From assembly GCF_023650515.1 (NCBI RefSeq), contig NZ_CP096016.1, forward strand, positions 1 to 47,500: DNA of 47,500 nucleotides, in the 5' to 3' direction. Of this stretch, positions 19,404 through 27,734 are shown in pieces. A model generated the notes under the pieces. It did no database searches, was not told the DNA's origin, and was given only the letters and a program-made list of their open reading frames with translations. The first letter of the stretch is position 1. Each line of letters opens with the position of its first letter. The position numbers and the translations under genes were made by a program. Origin of the DNA: Alkalimarinus coralli. GTDB lineage: Bacteria > Pseudomonadota > Gammaproteobacteria > Pseudomonadales > Oleiphilaceae.

Positions 19404-19699
19404 TATATATAGGCGGAGGTAATTGTGTAAACCCCATTGTTTTCTATTCTTCCTGAAATATTTACTTGCATACCTTCCTCTGCAATATTGAGTAGGTGTC
19501 CGTGTTTGTTTTCATAGCTGATGATCACTTTGTCATCTATCATCATCCTGCTGTCACCAACAAAAATGACTTGTGCTGCTTTATCAACTTTGGTGATGGT
19601 TCCACCTGTCTCAAATGTTTCTTCTGCATGGGCGACTCCCAATGTAATAAAGGCAAGCATTAAGCCCTGAATAAGGCGTTGGGTGATTTTGTTTAGCAT
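19388..19699 (-). CDS. pilY2: PilY2-like small exported pilus-biogenesis protein
   Basis: A 103-residue protein with an N-terminal signal peptide (cleavage likely after VAHA) and a small beta-rich domain (GGTITKVDKAAQVIFVGDSRMMIDD...MQVNISGRIENNG). The identification rests on position between pilY1 and pilE and on length, as in Pseudomonas; sequence similarity is my recollection only. ATG 19699 is chosen because GGGAGAG lies five bases upstream; a Met ten codons earlier has no ribosome site. Confidence 0.7.
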   Translation of the reverse strand: MLNKITQRLIQGLMLAFITLGVAHAEETFETGGTITKVDKAAQVIFVGDSRMMIDDKVIISYENKHGHLLNIAEEGMQVNISGRIENNGVYTITSAYIYPKSK

Positions 19700-19720
19700 A
19701 TTGCTCTCCCGGTTGTTTAT

Positions 19721-19752
19721 CTGAAGCAAGCGACCAAATAAGCTTGCTTCAG
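19721..19752. repeat. Perfect 11-bp inverted repeat upstream of pilY2
   Basis: CTGAAGCAAGC (19721-19731), a 10-base spacer, GCTTGCTTCAG (19742-19752). It lies between the original pilY1 stop (19771) and the pilY2 start, thus native to the operon and not part of the insertion element. There is no T-run. It may be a processing or stabilising hairpin. Confidence 0.75.
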
Positions 19753-19770
19753 TTTATTTGGATGTGACTT

Positions 19771-19806
19771 TTATTCCATTACTCGCCAGGTTCTGCGCTG
19801 ATTGTT
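19771..19806 (-). pseudogene. pilY1: Displaced 3' end of pilY1
   Basis: Read on the minus strand, this segment encodes NNQRRTWRVME and a TAA stop. The W-R near the end is what I remember of PilY1 C-termini. It is in the same codon register as the broken pilY1 at 21310, if the AC at 19807-19808 and at 21310-21311 is the same target dinucleotide. Joining the two gives ...ESPISNNQRRTWRVME. Confidence 0.75.
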
Positions 19807-19836
19807 ACCATCAATTCCGAGTAACTCTGAAAATCA

Positions 19837-19908
19837 TAAGTCGCCTCCCTCGCCGAGGCATCCAGAGGTATACTCGAGAGGGCTTACACTCAACAAAGGA
19901 GACGGCTT
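19837..19908 (+). ncRNA. Structured 5' leader of the transposase (hairpin region)
   Basis: AAGTCGCCTCC near 19838 can pair with GGAGACGGCTT just before the transposase ATG (one mismatch, one wobble), enclosing CCTCG-c-CGAGG and further small stems. The arm includes the AGGAG ribosome site, so this leader may hide the transposase start in read-through transcripts. An alternative is part of a guide RNA. Confidence 0.4.
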
Positions 19909-20925
19909 ATGCAACTTTACTGCGGAATCGATCTTCATAGCAACAATAGCGTTGTATCGTTAATCAACGATAACGATACTATTGTTCAAGAAAAGCGTTT
20001 AGATAATGATCTCAATGATATCTCTAAACTACTAGCACCCTACCAATCAGACATTTTCGGAATAGTTGTTGAATCGACATACAATTGGTATTGGCTTGTT
20101 GATGGTCTAATGGATGAAGGCTATCCAGTTCATCTAGCTAATACGCTTGCCATTCAACAATACAGCGGATTGAAATACACGAATGATTTAACGGATGCGC
20201 GTTATTTAGCTCACCTACTAAGATTAGGCATACTTCCTACGGGATATATTTACCCTAAAGCTTTACGTGCTATTCGCGATCTACTAAGGAGAAGGCTCTT
20301 GCTGGTTAAGCAACGAACCGCTCATCACCTTAGTTTACAAAGCATGATTAACCGGCACACAGGTGAGAGGCTTAATGCGAATAAGATAAAACATCTTACA
20401 GAAGCAGAACTGAAAGCTCACTTTTCAACAAGCGCAGCGCAACTAACTGCGTTGACTGAGTGGCATATGATGAAAAAACTCTCTCAGCAAATTACTACGA
20501 TAGAAAATTTTGTTCTCAGAGAATGCCAGCAAGGGGAATTGTATTCAATTCTACTTAGTATCCCTGGCGTTGGAAAAATACTGGCGATGACCATTTTGCT
20601 TGAGACTGGACCAATTGAGCGTTTTCCTCGTGTTGGAAATTATTCATCTTATGCTCGTTGTGTGCCTTCCGATAAGGTCAGCAATGGTAAATCAAAAGGG
20701 AAAGGAAATACGAAGAACGGAAATAGATATTTAGCAATGGCTTTTGTTGAAGCAGCACATTATGCATCTATCTGGAATACTGATATAAAACGAGCCTATC
20801 AACGCAGGCTGAAGAAATCACCAACAATGGTTGCCAAGAAAGCGATAGCCAATAAATTAACGAGAGCGTGTTATCACATGCTCAAGGAGAAAACGATGTT
20901 TGATATTAAACTCGCATTTGGTTAA
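19909..20925 (+). CDS. IS110-family DEDD transposase/recombinase
   Basis: A 338-residue recombinase. The N-terminal RuvC-like DEDD domain shows GIDLHS (Asp8), VVEST (Glu55) and LTDARYLAHLLR (Asp96), then a helical linker. The C-terminal Tnp20 domain shows the helix-hairpin-helix LLSIPGVGKILAMTILLETG and the SNGKSKGKGNTKNGNRYLA block carrying the candidate catalytic serine. Length and motifs look intact. AAAGGAG precedes the ATG. Its codon use and A+T content differ from the flanking pilus genes, consistent with recent acquisition. Family members use a guide RNA encoded in the element. Confidence 0.95.
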   Translation: MQLYCGIDLHSNNSVVSLINDNDTIVQEKRLDNDLNDISKLLAPYQSDIFGIVVESTYNWYWLVDGLMDEGYPVHLANTLAIQQYSGLKYTNDLTDARYLAHLLRLGILPTGYIYPKALRAIRDLLRRRLLLVKQRTAHHLSLQSMINRHTGERLNANKIKHLTEAELKAHFSTSAAQLTALTEWHMMKKLSQQITTIENFVLRECQQGELYSILLSIPGVGKILAMTILLETGPIERFPRVGNYSSYARCVPSDKVSNGKSKGKGNTKNGNRYLAMAFVEAAHYASIWNTDIKRAYQRRLKKSPTMVAKKAIANKLTRACYHMLKEKTMFDIKLAFG

Positions 20926-21309
20926 ACAGCTTTTCAGGCGATGAGATCAAAAGGGGTATGGTTAACCTAGGGCTCTGAATATCCTTCGCCTGAACCTAAT
21001 TTGGTTTAATGGAGTGCCCTCTGCATAAGCTCTCCGGAGACTGACTTCGAGTCTTTAACTCTGTACCAATTAGCTATGCAGGGGTACTGATTATTTAATG
21101 GGGTATGAATATACCAGGGGTAAGCGGCTTTGCGCGTTATGGGGCTCAGCCGTTTAGCCTTGATCCTGATGGGTGACTGAAGCACTTCATTTTGAAGTAG
21201 CACAACACAACTAAAATCAGGTGTACTTCATGACAGCCAAAACAGTTTATATTTAGGCATGGGTGCCACGACGCGCTTCGTTCAAACTCGTGCTATTGAC
21301 AAACTAGCG
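20926..21309 (+). ncRNA. Candidate guide (seek/bridge) RNA region of the IS element
   Basis: This 384-base non-coding stretch is rich in hairpins: CTGCATA(A)GCT/AGCTATGCAG (about 21019-21080), GGTAT-gaat-ATACC (about 21102-21115), CGGCT/AGCCG (about 21124-21151) and ACTTCA-ttt-TGAAGT (21184-21198). ATGGGTGACT at 21169-21178 is identical to the right target flank at 21314-21323. AAAATCAG (21213-21220) differs by one base from the complement of the left flank next to the core. An RNA from this strand could thus pair with one strand of each flank. Exact ends and strand rules are not proven. Confidence 0.5.
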
Positions 21310-24300
21310 ACTTATGGGTGACTCGATAGTTTTTTCCATGTTTAGGTAGATACGATCACCAACTGCAGAAACTGCTCCAAATCCTTCCGTTTCATAAGAG
21401 CTATTAACCACTTTGTCAGAGTCCTTATCAAGCTCGTTAATCTGGTTATCGTTATTTAAGTCGAAAGCGGGTACATTAGTACGCCCGCCTGTCTGAGCAT
21501 CAAGCGCCCAGACCCAGCGGTCAACGCCTGCATCACATGGGTTGGCATTTGGAATTGTTGTGGCAAAAACGGCCTGCCCTCCCACCAATACAGAGTCTGT
21601 CGCGAGGAGCTCACCCCGGTCAGTCGTGCCTTCTATAAAATCAATGTACCAGCCCTGCTTATTTAATGTGGCAGGGCTGGTAGAGTAATCAAACCAAGCA
21701 ACATCATCTTGAGTCACTTCTCTTGTTGTGCTTGAAGTGCTTACTGTACCCGTTGCATTGCCGCTTGCGTCATATTCGGTATAAGTGTAGTCCTCTGTTA
21801 CGGCTGCTTTCATTGATTGTTTGTGTAGGTTAGAGCGGGTAATCGTTGTCAAAGTACTCGATGTTGTTTGCTCACCGAGTATATAACGATCCCAAATACC
21901 GTAATAACTTTGCACATGTGCGGTATCTGCCGCTGCGTCGCTAGCTTCCAGGTACTTTCCGGTGCCAAACATGACGATGATTCCGGTGCCTGAGCTATGA
22001 GGGGTTGCAATGATGTTTGTTGTAATGGGTTGAGGTGTGGCAGGAGTTAGATCGTCCTTAGCGGTGAACAGGGGAGTGCCGCCATACCCTATGGACCATT
22101 TGTCGGCTGCAGCATTTTCTCTAGGTCGTTTAGCGAGGGGGTCTGAGTCTTCGTGTATTGCAGGGTCTAGTGATGTGTCAATAAGGTCAAAGCGCCAGAC
22201 ATTGCCGTGTAAGTCTCCTGCGTAGACGTAATCAATGATCAAATCTCCGTTTATATCGACAGGAGAAGGAACGGCTAAACCATTCGGTTGTGCTGATGAG
22301 CCTGCTCCAGTGTCCATTTTCTTTATTACACTACCGCTAACGGCATCAAGCACATACATAACGGCTTTCTGGTTAGTGCTGTTGTAGCCATTTCCAACAA
22401 GTACTCCCCATTTACCATTGTGCAGGCGTGATACAACGGGTTTACTATATGTAAATCCTAAATCAGCATCGGTGAACTCCCAGAGTAATTGGATGTTATT
22501 GGGGGTTGTCACATCTAAAGCAAATACAGACTTTCCTCCACTGCGAAGGGTTCCCACTAATATAGTGCGCCACTTAGTGCCATCATAAACATCAGCAACG
22601 GTGCTGCTGCCATCTACATAATACTGGTGGCTATATCCTTTGTTCGTTAGTAAGCGTAACTTTGGAATAACCTCAGTAGGTACGAATGCAAATGTCTCAT
22701 CGCCTGTTGTGGCATCGAACGCATGTAGCATGCCGTCGTTTGCGCCCACAAAGACTAGAGGGGTTCTGCTTGCATGAGTAGCCTTAAACTGATGGTAGCT
22801 ATTGGCAGGTATCACGGCCGGTGTTGCATAAGGGTCTACGGTTATATTTTCTAGCTCATCGTAGCCGAACCGTGTAGGCGGACCCACATAAACAGGTGAC
22901 GAGTGAATAATATCGCCTAATAGCTTGCCACCCCTATCACGAAAATCAGAACCTTCTTTTGATTTATCCCCACGGATGAACTCCACTCTGTCTGAGCCTT
23001 TAGTGTCAGTGTTGCCTGAAACATCAATACTCATTAAGGCTTTTTGGGATGCGGTCATATTGCTGTATTTAAAGTCAACTAATGCACCACTGCTGTCAGC
23101 CATTTTTATATTACGGCTTGCTGTGCGCGTGTTAAGCTGAGCTTGCGCGCTCCAGGATACAGTGCTTGATGCGGTAAAGTAGGGCGGAAGTAGTTGAAAT
23201 GCCCGAAGGTCACCAGACCAGTCACTAGCGAAGAACTGCGCATGGTAGGCATAATCAAGACCGTTGGCGATACCTGAGTCTAGAGCAACTGCCGCAGCAG
23301 AGGCGTCACGCTCTTGAATGCCTGCAATAATACTTTGGAAGGCACTAACAAGGCTATTAGGGTCATCAACGCCGAAGAATTCACCTCGTCCATTGATGGC
23401 TCCATGCCACAGATCGTAAGGGTTGTTTGCGCTATTGTCGGAAACTTTAGGCCAAAATTTGGTGCCCGCTACAATGGCGTCGTAGTCACCGCCAAAAGTA
23501 CCTTCGGTTGTGAAGTTTGGATCTGTAAGAGACGTAGTTAAACCAAAGCCAACAGTGTAGGTTGTCATGTGCTGCCATTCGGCAGGGTCGTTTTTAGGGT
23601 TCCAGAACTCTATATCCTCATCATCGTTTGGCTCCTTGATAAACGTCGGTACTTGGTCAGGAATATCGGGTTGAGCGTCTTCCATCCACTGTTTAAGTAT
23701 GATGTCTGCAACACTATCTGAAACCGTTACCGCGTTGCCTGAGCTGTCTTTCGTATTGTCTTTGAACGGGGACATAGGTGTATAGGTTTTCTTCGGATAT
23801 TTTGCTTTGTATCCGTTTTTGCAGTCGTTACCCGTGCACCCTCCAGGGGTTTCTTTAGTTCCGGAGCTATCATAATCACCGTAACCACTTGGTGTGCTGC
23901 CATTCCAGAGTCCGTCTGTCATCGCAATATGAAACGAGCCTCGGCACTCATACATGGGGTCTTTGGTTACCCCAGGGTTTTTGGCGTAAGGGCTATTTAT
24001 ATCATCTGTTTTAATGAGGTCGCCAGCTCTATCGATGGCGTTTCGAAGAGGCGTGCCTCCGCTGGCTGGGGCATATTGTAGCCACTGGAAAAAATCAGTT
24101 TTATGGTTTCCTGTAAATGTTCTTATTCTACTGTCAACTTGATAGCTGCTACTGTTTCGCCAATCTCGGCAGCTTGTATCAAACCCATTGCATTTGTGCA
24201 GATTTTGCCATGCGACACGCACATCTTCAGACACCGTTTGAAAGGCTAGGCTAGAGGCACTGGCCGTGGCTAATACACGGGTGCGATAGAACGAATACCA

Positions 24301-25062
24301 GTTAGCGAAATTTTGTTTATTGTTGGTGGAGTTATAATCATCAACTTTTACATAGTCGTAGCAATCATCATCCTCTTTGGTTTTGTTGCAATTATTGCTG
24401 TTCTCGTTATATACATAGTAATAAGCATGTACGCCTGAGCTTTGTTTATTTTTACTGACTATAGGGTCGTCAGTCGTCCCGTTATGGTCACCAAACTCTT
24501 GCCATGGGTGAGGTGCTCTCCATGAACTGCTAGTGGTGCTGCTCCACTTTACACTGCCTAAACTACCTTTCCCTGACGGCTTTGTGCGCCCCGATACATG
24601 ATAATTGTTCGATAAGTCTAAGAAGTTTGAGGAATGATTAAGTCCGTTGCCGCTGGTATTCGGGACAAAGCCGTTTCTCCACGCTTTCGTAAATGATGTG
24701 GTATATGCTGAACCATCCGCCTTCTTAGGAGCCAGGTATACCGTATTGGGGTCGTAGTACATAGGGTTTCGCGAAGACGACTTGAATTGGCGTGACTTAG
24801 GCAAGAAATAGCCGTAGTTTGTCGTGCCATCACCATCAATATCAATATCGACTTCTCCTCCTAGCGCGTCCGGCACATAAGCAAATGCCATACTGCCTGA
24901 GTCATCGAGTGTTACGATGAGGTTAGGGTCAACACCGTCTTTGACAAACAGGGGGACAGTGCTGAGTGAAAGCTCGGCGGCCTGCACGGCTGAAATACTT
25001 GTGCCTAGCGACAGCGCAAATGAAATGGCTGTTGTGAAAAGTCTATTATATCGTTTCATCAT
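21304..25062 (-). CDS. pilY1: Type IV pilus tip/biogenesis factor PilY1, C-terminus cut by IS
   Basis: A 1252-residue secreted protein; signal peptide ends near AVQAAELS. The N-terminal von Willebrand A-like region begins with the MIDAS motif DDSGSM; the C-terminal half is the PilY1 beta-propeller, with an RGD tripeptide in FIRGDKSKEG, HSSPVYVGPP, GANDGMLHAFD, and calcium-loop-like DINGDLIIDYVYAGD and DLNNDNQINELD. PilY1 sits at the pilus tip and acts in adhesion and calcium-dependent retraction control. The last 11 native residues are replaced by one Arg and a stop from the insertion element. AGGAG fits the second of two adjacent ATGs (25059) better than the first. Confidence 0.93.
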   Translation of the reverse strand: MMKRYNRLFTTAISFALSLGTSISAVQAAELSLSTVPLFVKDGVDPNLIVTLDDSGSMAFAYVPDALGGEVDIDIDGDGTTNYGYFLPKSRQFKSSSRNPMYYDPNTVYLAPKKADGSAYTTSFTKAWRNGFVPNTSGNGLNHSSNFLDLSNNYHVSGRTKPSGKGSLGSVKWSSTTSSSWRAPHPWQEFGDHNGTTDDPIVSKNKQSSGVHAYYYVYNENSNNCNKTKEDDDCYDYVKVDDYNSTNNKQNFANWYSFYRTRVLATASASSLAFQTVSEDVRVAWQNLHKCNGFDTSCRDWRNSSSYQVDSRIRTFTGNHKTDFFQWLQYAPASGGTPLRNAIDRAGDLIKTDDINSPYAKNPGVTKDPMYECRGSFHIAMTDGLWNGSTPSGYGDYDSSGTKETPGGCTGNDCKNGYKAKYPKKTYTPMSPFKDNTKDSSGNAVTVSDSVADIILKQWMEDAQPDIPDQVPTFIKEPNDDEDIEFWNPKNDPAEWQHMTTYTVGFGLTTSLTDPNFTTEGTFGGDYDAIVAGTKFWPKVSDNSANNPYDLWHGAINGRGEFFGVDDPNSLVSAFQSIIAGIQERDASAAAVALDSGIANGLDYAYHAQFFASDWSGDLRAFQLLPPYFTASSTVSWSAQAQLNTRTASRNIKMADSSGALVDFKYSNMTASQKALMSIDVSGNTDTKGSDRVEFIRGDKSKEGSDFRDRGGKLLGDIIHSSPVYVGPPTRFGYDELENITVDPYATPAVIPANSYHQFKATHASRTPLVFVGANDGMLHAFDATTGDETFAFVPTEVIPKLRLLTNKGYSHQYYVDGSSTVADVYDGTKWRTILVGTLRSGGKSVFALDVTTPNNIQLLWEFTDADLGFTYSKPVVSRLHNGKWGVLVGNGYNSTNQKAVMYVLDAVSGSVIKKMDTGAGSSAQPNGLAVPSPVDINGDLIIDYVYAGDLHGNVWRFDLIDTSLDPAIHEDSDPLAKRPRENAAADKWSIGYGGTPLFTAKDDLTPATPQPITTNIIATPHSSGTGIIVMFGTGKYLEASDAAADTAHVQSYYGIWDRYILGEQTTSSTLTTITRSNLHKQSMKAAVTEDYTYTEYDASGNATGTVSTSSTTREVTQDDVAWFDYSTSPATLNKQGWYIDFIEGTTDRGELLATDSVLVGGQAVFATTIPNANPCDAGVDRWVWALDAQTGGRTNVPAFDLNNDNQINELDKDSDKVVNSSYETEGFGAVSAVGDRIYLNMEKTIESPISR

Positions 25063-25085
25063 ATACTCCTGATCCTAGGCTCGAA

Positions 25086-25685
25086 TTAGTACCACTTTTG
25101 AAAAGTGGTTTCTATTGCCGACATGGTTTCAGCGCGATAACCTGGACTGGCGCTGTAAAAGTTATAGTAGTGCCAGCCAATGCCTTGGCTTGATCGTTCT
25201 GCATTTAGGTTGGTTGCTATTCCTTTAGATGATGTAGTGGTTGGTTCGTTGAAGCTCCTAAACTCGATAATAGATCGAGGTTGAGCCGCGATGTTACCTA
25301 TGGAACTGCCGGAGGCCCCAGAACCAGAATATTCAACTGCATTAGTTGTCCAGTTGCTCCAGGTTAACGCGCTCCAAGTAGCCTGGAGTTGGTTGGTATC
25401 CCATACAACGTTGCCTGTTTGCCCGCATAGAGGCATTGTTGAACAGTTTGACAAAACCTGGGGGGTGGGTTTAATATCCTGATCCGCTAGCCAGGCCTCA
25501 TTAGCTCTTAACGCAGAGTCTGCTGCATTTAGAGAGATGGTTTTATCTCTGAAATTAAAGAGCATTTTGTCTTCCATAATAGTCTCGCTCATCCCCGCGA
25601 TGCCGATCATGGTCATCACCAAGAGCATAATCAAGCCTACAATCAATGCCGCGCCAGATTGCTTCATGTTTGTTAGTTGTCTCAT
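25086..25685 (-). CDS. pilX: Type IV pilus minor pilin-like protein PilX
   Basis: A 199-residue PilX-type protein: QSGAALIVGLIMLLVMTMIGIAGMSETIMEDKM is the characteristic N-terminal helix, with a glycine just before the cleavage point and the conserved E-x-x-M after it, then NAADSALRANEAWL. It primes pilus assembly together with the other minor pilins and PilY1. The ATG has AGAGGG six bases upstream. It is located between pilW and pilY1, with a 23-base gap before pilY1. Confidence 0.92.
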   Translation of the reverse strand: MRQLTNMKQSGAALIVGLIMLLVMTMIGIAGMSETIMEDKMLFNFRDKTISLNAADSALRANEAWLADQDIKPTPQVLSNCSTMPLCGQTGNVVWDTNQLQATWSALTWSNWTTNAVEYSGSGASGSSIGNIAAQPRSIIEFRSFNEPTTTSSKGIATNLNAERSSQGIGWHYYNFYSASPGYRAETMSAIETTFQKWY

Positions 25686-25696
25686 GTTAAGCCCTC

Positions 25697-26458
25697 TTAC
25701 AGAACTGCGTTTCTTAGCGTTATGGTTTTTAGTGACGACCGATAAACTCTAAGGTCTGATGCTGTTGTGGTCGTCGCAGAACTTAAAGGAAACCGGTAAA
25801 CCTGAGCTATGTCTGATGTGTTGCCTTCGCTTGCCGTTAATACATTTGCTTGAATAGCGGTAATATCTCTCCACTGTGTTGTGGATGGGGTGGCTAGGGT
25901 AGCAAGATTGGTACCACTAGTGTTAACTCTATAACTGAATTGCATGCTTTCTATATTATCAACTAGTTCAACTGCCGCAGCACCTTGAGCGCCACACATT
26001 AGGCTATTGTTGGCTGCTGAAAAGAAAAGCCGAGTGACAAAACTGTCAGCCGTTGCAATGAGATTTCCTGCGCAGTCTACTTCCGCTGCATTATTGCGCT
26101 GGTAGCGAATACACACGCCATTTCCTTCTAAACTAGTTGCAACGATCTGGCCTGATAAAAATGCAGCGCATTGGGCGGTTGCAGCAGCGGCAGGAAATGC
26201 TTGATCAAGCGCATTCTGAGGTGCGGTTATGTAGCCAGCCTTGGATAATATTTGGTCAATAAAGTAATAAGCGAATCGACTGTTTTCCTGGTTTATTGAT
26301 TGTGATTGCTGAAAACTGTAAGCGTCTTTATTCGCAATGACGATTTGAGTAATACCCGCTAATAAGGTAACGCTAATCGCCATGGCAATCATCAGCTCTA
26401 CCAATGATAGACCTGTTTGATAATGCTGACGGTTTGAGGTGTTTGTTATCGTTTGCAT
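25697..26458 (-). CDS. pilW: Type IV pilus minor pilin PilW
   Basis: A 253-residue protein with leader ending QTG^LSLVELMIAMAISVTLLAGI, then a helix and QENSRFAYYFIDQIL as in PilW. The C-terminal domain contains four Cys. It belongs to the minor pilin priming complex; only 11 bases separate it from pilX, indicating one transcript. Confidence 0.92.
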   Translation of the reverse strand: MQTITNTSNRQHYQTGLSLVELMIAMAISVTLLAGITQIVIANKDAYSFQQSQSINQENSRFAYYFIDQILSKAGYITAPQNALDQAFPAAAATAQCAAFLSGQIVATSLEGNGVCIRYQRNNAAEVDCAGNLIATADSFVTRLFFSAANNSLMCGAQGAAAVELVDNIESMQFSYRVNTSGTNLATLATPSTTQWRDITAIQANVLTASEGNTSDIAQVYRFPLSSATTTTASDLRVYRSSLKTITLRNAVL

Positions 26459-26482
26459 AGTCAGTACTCTTTATCTTTCGAA

Positions 26483-27046
26483 CTAAGGCTCGAATATCAT
26501 CTGGTATCGTTGAATATTATTGCTGCTGTCGGTACTGCTTGTTTCATTCCAGCCAATTTGGACTACTAGAGTGGAACCCAGTCCGTCGCAAACTGTTGCG
26601 TCAGTGGTGTCAGAGTCCAGGCATATGTAGGTGTCGTTGCTTAAGCGTGCGGCATTAACTGGCAAGCTGTTTTGTACTAATTGTGACCAGTTGAAAAGGT
26701 CTGTAGTAGCCATTTGGGCAGGTGTGCAACCTGATGAAGTTGAGCAGGCGGCCTCTGCAGCTGTAGGAAATGCAACACCATTTTTCTTGCCATAGTTCGC
26801 CATGGATGCTACAAGAGAACCGCTCCCTACTATGGCTTCTCTGTTAGCACGAATTCTTGCAATCAAGTCGTCAGCTAATAGCATGGCTTGAGTCTGCATG
26901 CCTGAGTTAGTCGTTTGACGAACACCTGCCACCTGAAGGCCTGCAATGCCAAGTAAACCAATTGACATAATAATCACCAAAACGAGTATTTCGATCATTG
27001 AAACCCCGGTTTGCTTCTTAAAGTGGCCGCTATAATTCGGTTTCAT
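26483..27046 (-). CDS. pilV: Type IV pilus minor pilin PilV
   Basis: A 187-residue protein with a prepilin leader KQTG^VSMIEILVLVIIMSIGLLGIAGLQ and QAMLLADDLIARIRANR, the typical PilV arrangement. Four Cys residues are present (SSGC, CLDSD, VCDG and AACS). It lies between fimU and pilW with short gaps. Confidence 0.92.
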   Translation of the reverse strand: MKPNYSGHFKKQTGVSMIEILVLVIIMSIGLLGIAGLQVAGVRQTTNSGMQTQAMLLADDLIARIRANREAIVGSGSLVASMANYGKKNGVAFPTAAEAACSTSSGCTPAQMATTDLFNWSQLVQNSLPVNAARLSNDTYICLDSDTTDATVCDGLGSTLVVQIGWNETSSTDSSNNIQRYQMIFEP

Positions 27047-27058
27047 ACTTTACCTCAT

Positions 27059-27634
27059 CTAGGTTGGAGTGCACGTGGTAAGCGGAGTGGTCGCATCCGT
27101 GGAGTCAGTCACCCTGCTGCGCCCGGTAGGCGATATGGTAATTAGGCGGCCTTGTGTAACGCCTCTGTCGTCGCACACTGCAATAACTATACTTTTTCCC
27201 GCTCCCTCTGCTAAGAGTCCTCGACTGCTAAATGCTATCCAGTTATTACCGTCCGAATTAGTGTTTATAGTGATATTGCTGCTTCCATACCCTTCAAAAG
27301 ATTTTAGTAGCGTGTCTTCTGAGGCGTTATATGCGGTGTTGCCATTGGTGCTTCCTGCGTCGGTATAAATCGTCCAGCCTTTTGAAAGGTCTTTGGCAGT
27401 AGATGTTGTATTTCTTGCTAAATTGACTGCCAGCCCTTTTGATACCGCTTCAGAGCGGGCATATTGCAGGTGCGCAACTAGGTGGTTTGTTGCCGAGGTA
27501 ATGCGGTTATTTTGTATAAACGAACTAAATGATGGAACGGCTATAGACAGCAAAATTGCCGCTACCGCTAAAGTGACCATCAGTTCTACTAGCGTAAAAC
27601 CTGTAGCTTGTCTGTTCATAGTTATATTCATCAA
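27059..27634 (-). CDS. fimU: Type IV minor pilin FimU (GspH/FimT family)
   Basis: A 191-residue pseudopilin: ATG^FTLVELMVTLAVAAILLSIAVPSFSSFI, then LVAHLQYARSEAVSKGLAVNLAR and a GspH-type C-terminal beta domain with a Cys pair. Three in-frame Met (residues 1, 2 and 6) could start it and none has a clear ribosome site; the region just upstream is occupied by a strong inverted repeat. FimU links the priming complex to the major pilin in Pseudomonas. Confidence 0.9.
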   Translation of the reverse strand: MMNITMNRQATGFTLVELMVTLAVAAILLSIAVPSFSSFIQNNRITSATNHLVAHLQYARSEAVSKGLAVNLARNTTSTAKDLSKGWTIYTDAGSTNGNTAYNASEDTLLKSFEGYGSSNITINTNSDGNNWIAFSSRGLLAEGAGKSIVIAVCDDRGVTQGRLITISPTGRSRVTDSTDATTPLTTCTPT

Positions 27635-27641
27635 GATGCCA

Positions 27642-27673
27642 ATTAGATTACATTTTGTTAACTGTAATCTAAT
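27642..27673. repeat. Perfect 11-bp inverted repeat upstream of fimU
   Basis: ATTAGATTACA (27642-27652), a 10-base spacer, TGTAATCTAAT (27663-27673), starting eight bases upstream of the fimU start in the fimT-fimU gap. It has the same geometry (11-10-11) as the repeat ahead of pilY2, though the sequence differs. It could be an operator or an RNA hairpin affecting fimU translation. Confidence 0.75.
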
Positions 27674-27734
27674 CTATGCGCTGGAATGCATCTACTGGCA
27701 AGTGATGAGTGGTCAAATTAGCGTACTGAGTGGT

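Larger units (their letters stand above)
19807..21311 (+). mobile_element. IS110-family (IS1111-like) insertion sequence in pilY1
   Basis: About 1.5 kb, opposite in direction to the pilus operon. The ends are inferred from pilY1: coding sequence is broken at AC 21310-21311 and resumes at AC 19807-19808, with no target duplication beyond this dinucleotide, as expected for the family. Near the ends there is a gapped subterminal inverted repeat, TCAAT-tc-CGAGT (19811-19822) and ACTCG-tgct-ATTGA (21286-21299), at unequal distances from the core, which fits the IS1111 subgroup. It contains one DEDD transposase, a 100-base left noncoding end and a 384-base right noncoding end. Confidence 0.8.

Noticed and set aside
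19758-19940. 60-residue plus-strand ORF before the transposase
   Set aside because: It spans the displaced pilY1 end, the IS edge and the transposase start; it has no family features and overlaps the transposase in another frame.
21160-21178. A single continuous copy of the whole target site in the IS RNA region
   Set aside because: Sixteen of 19 bases match the rebuilt pilY1 site across the core, but the part left of the core is weak, and known guide RNAs use two separate segments; only the 10-nt right-flank identity is claimed.
21006-21203. 65-residue minus-strand ORF in the IS 3' region
   Set aside because: It lies wholly in the hairpin-rich noncoding end of the element, and its QSPI resemblance to the PilY1 end comes from the 10-nt target match. 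No domain or ribosome site.
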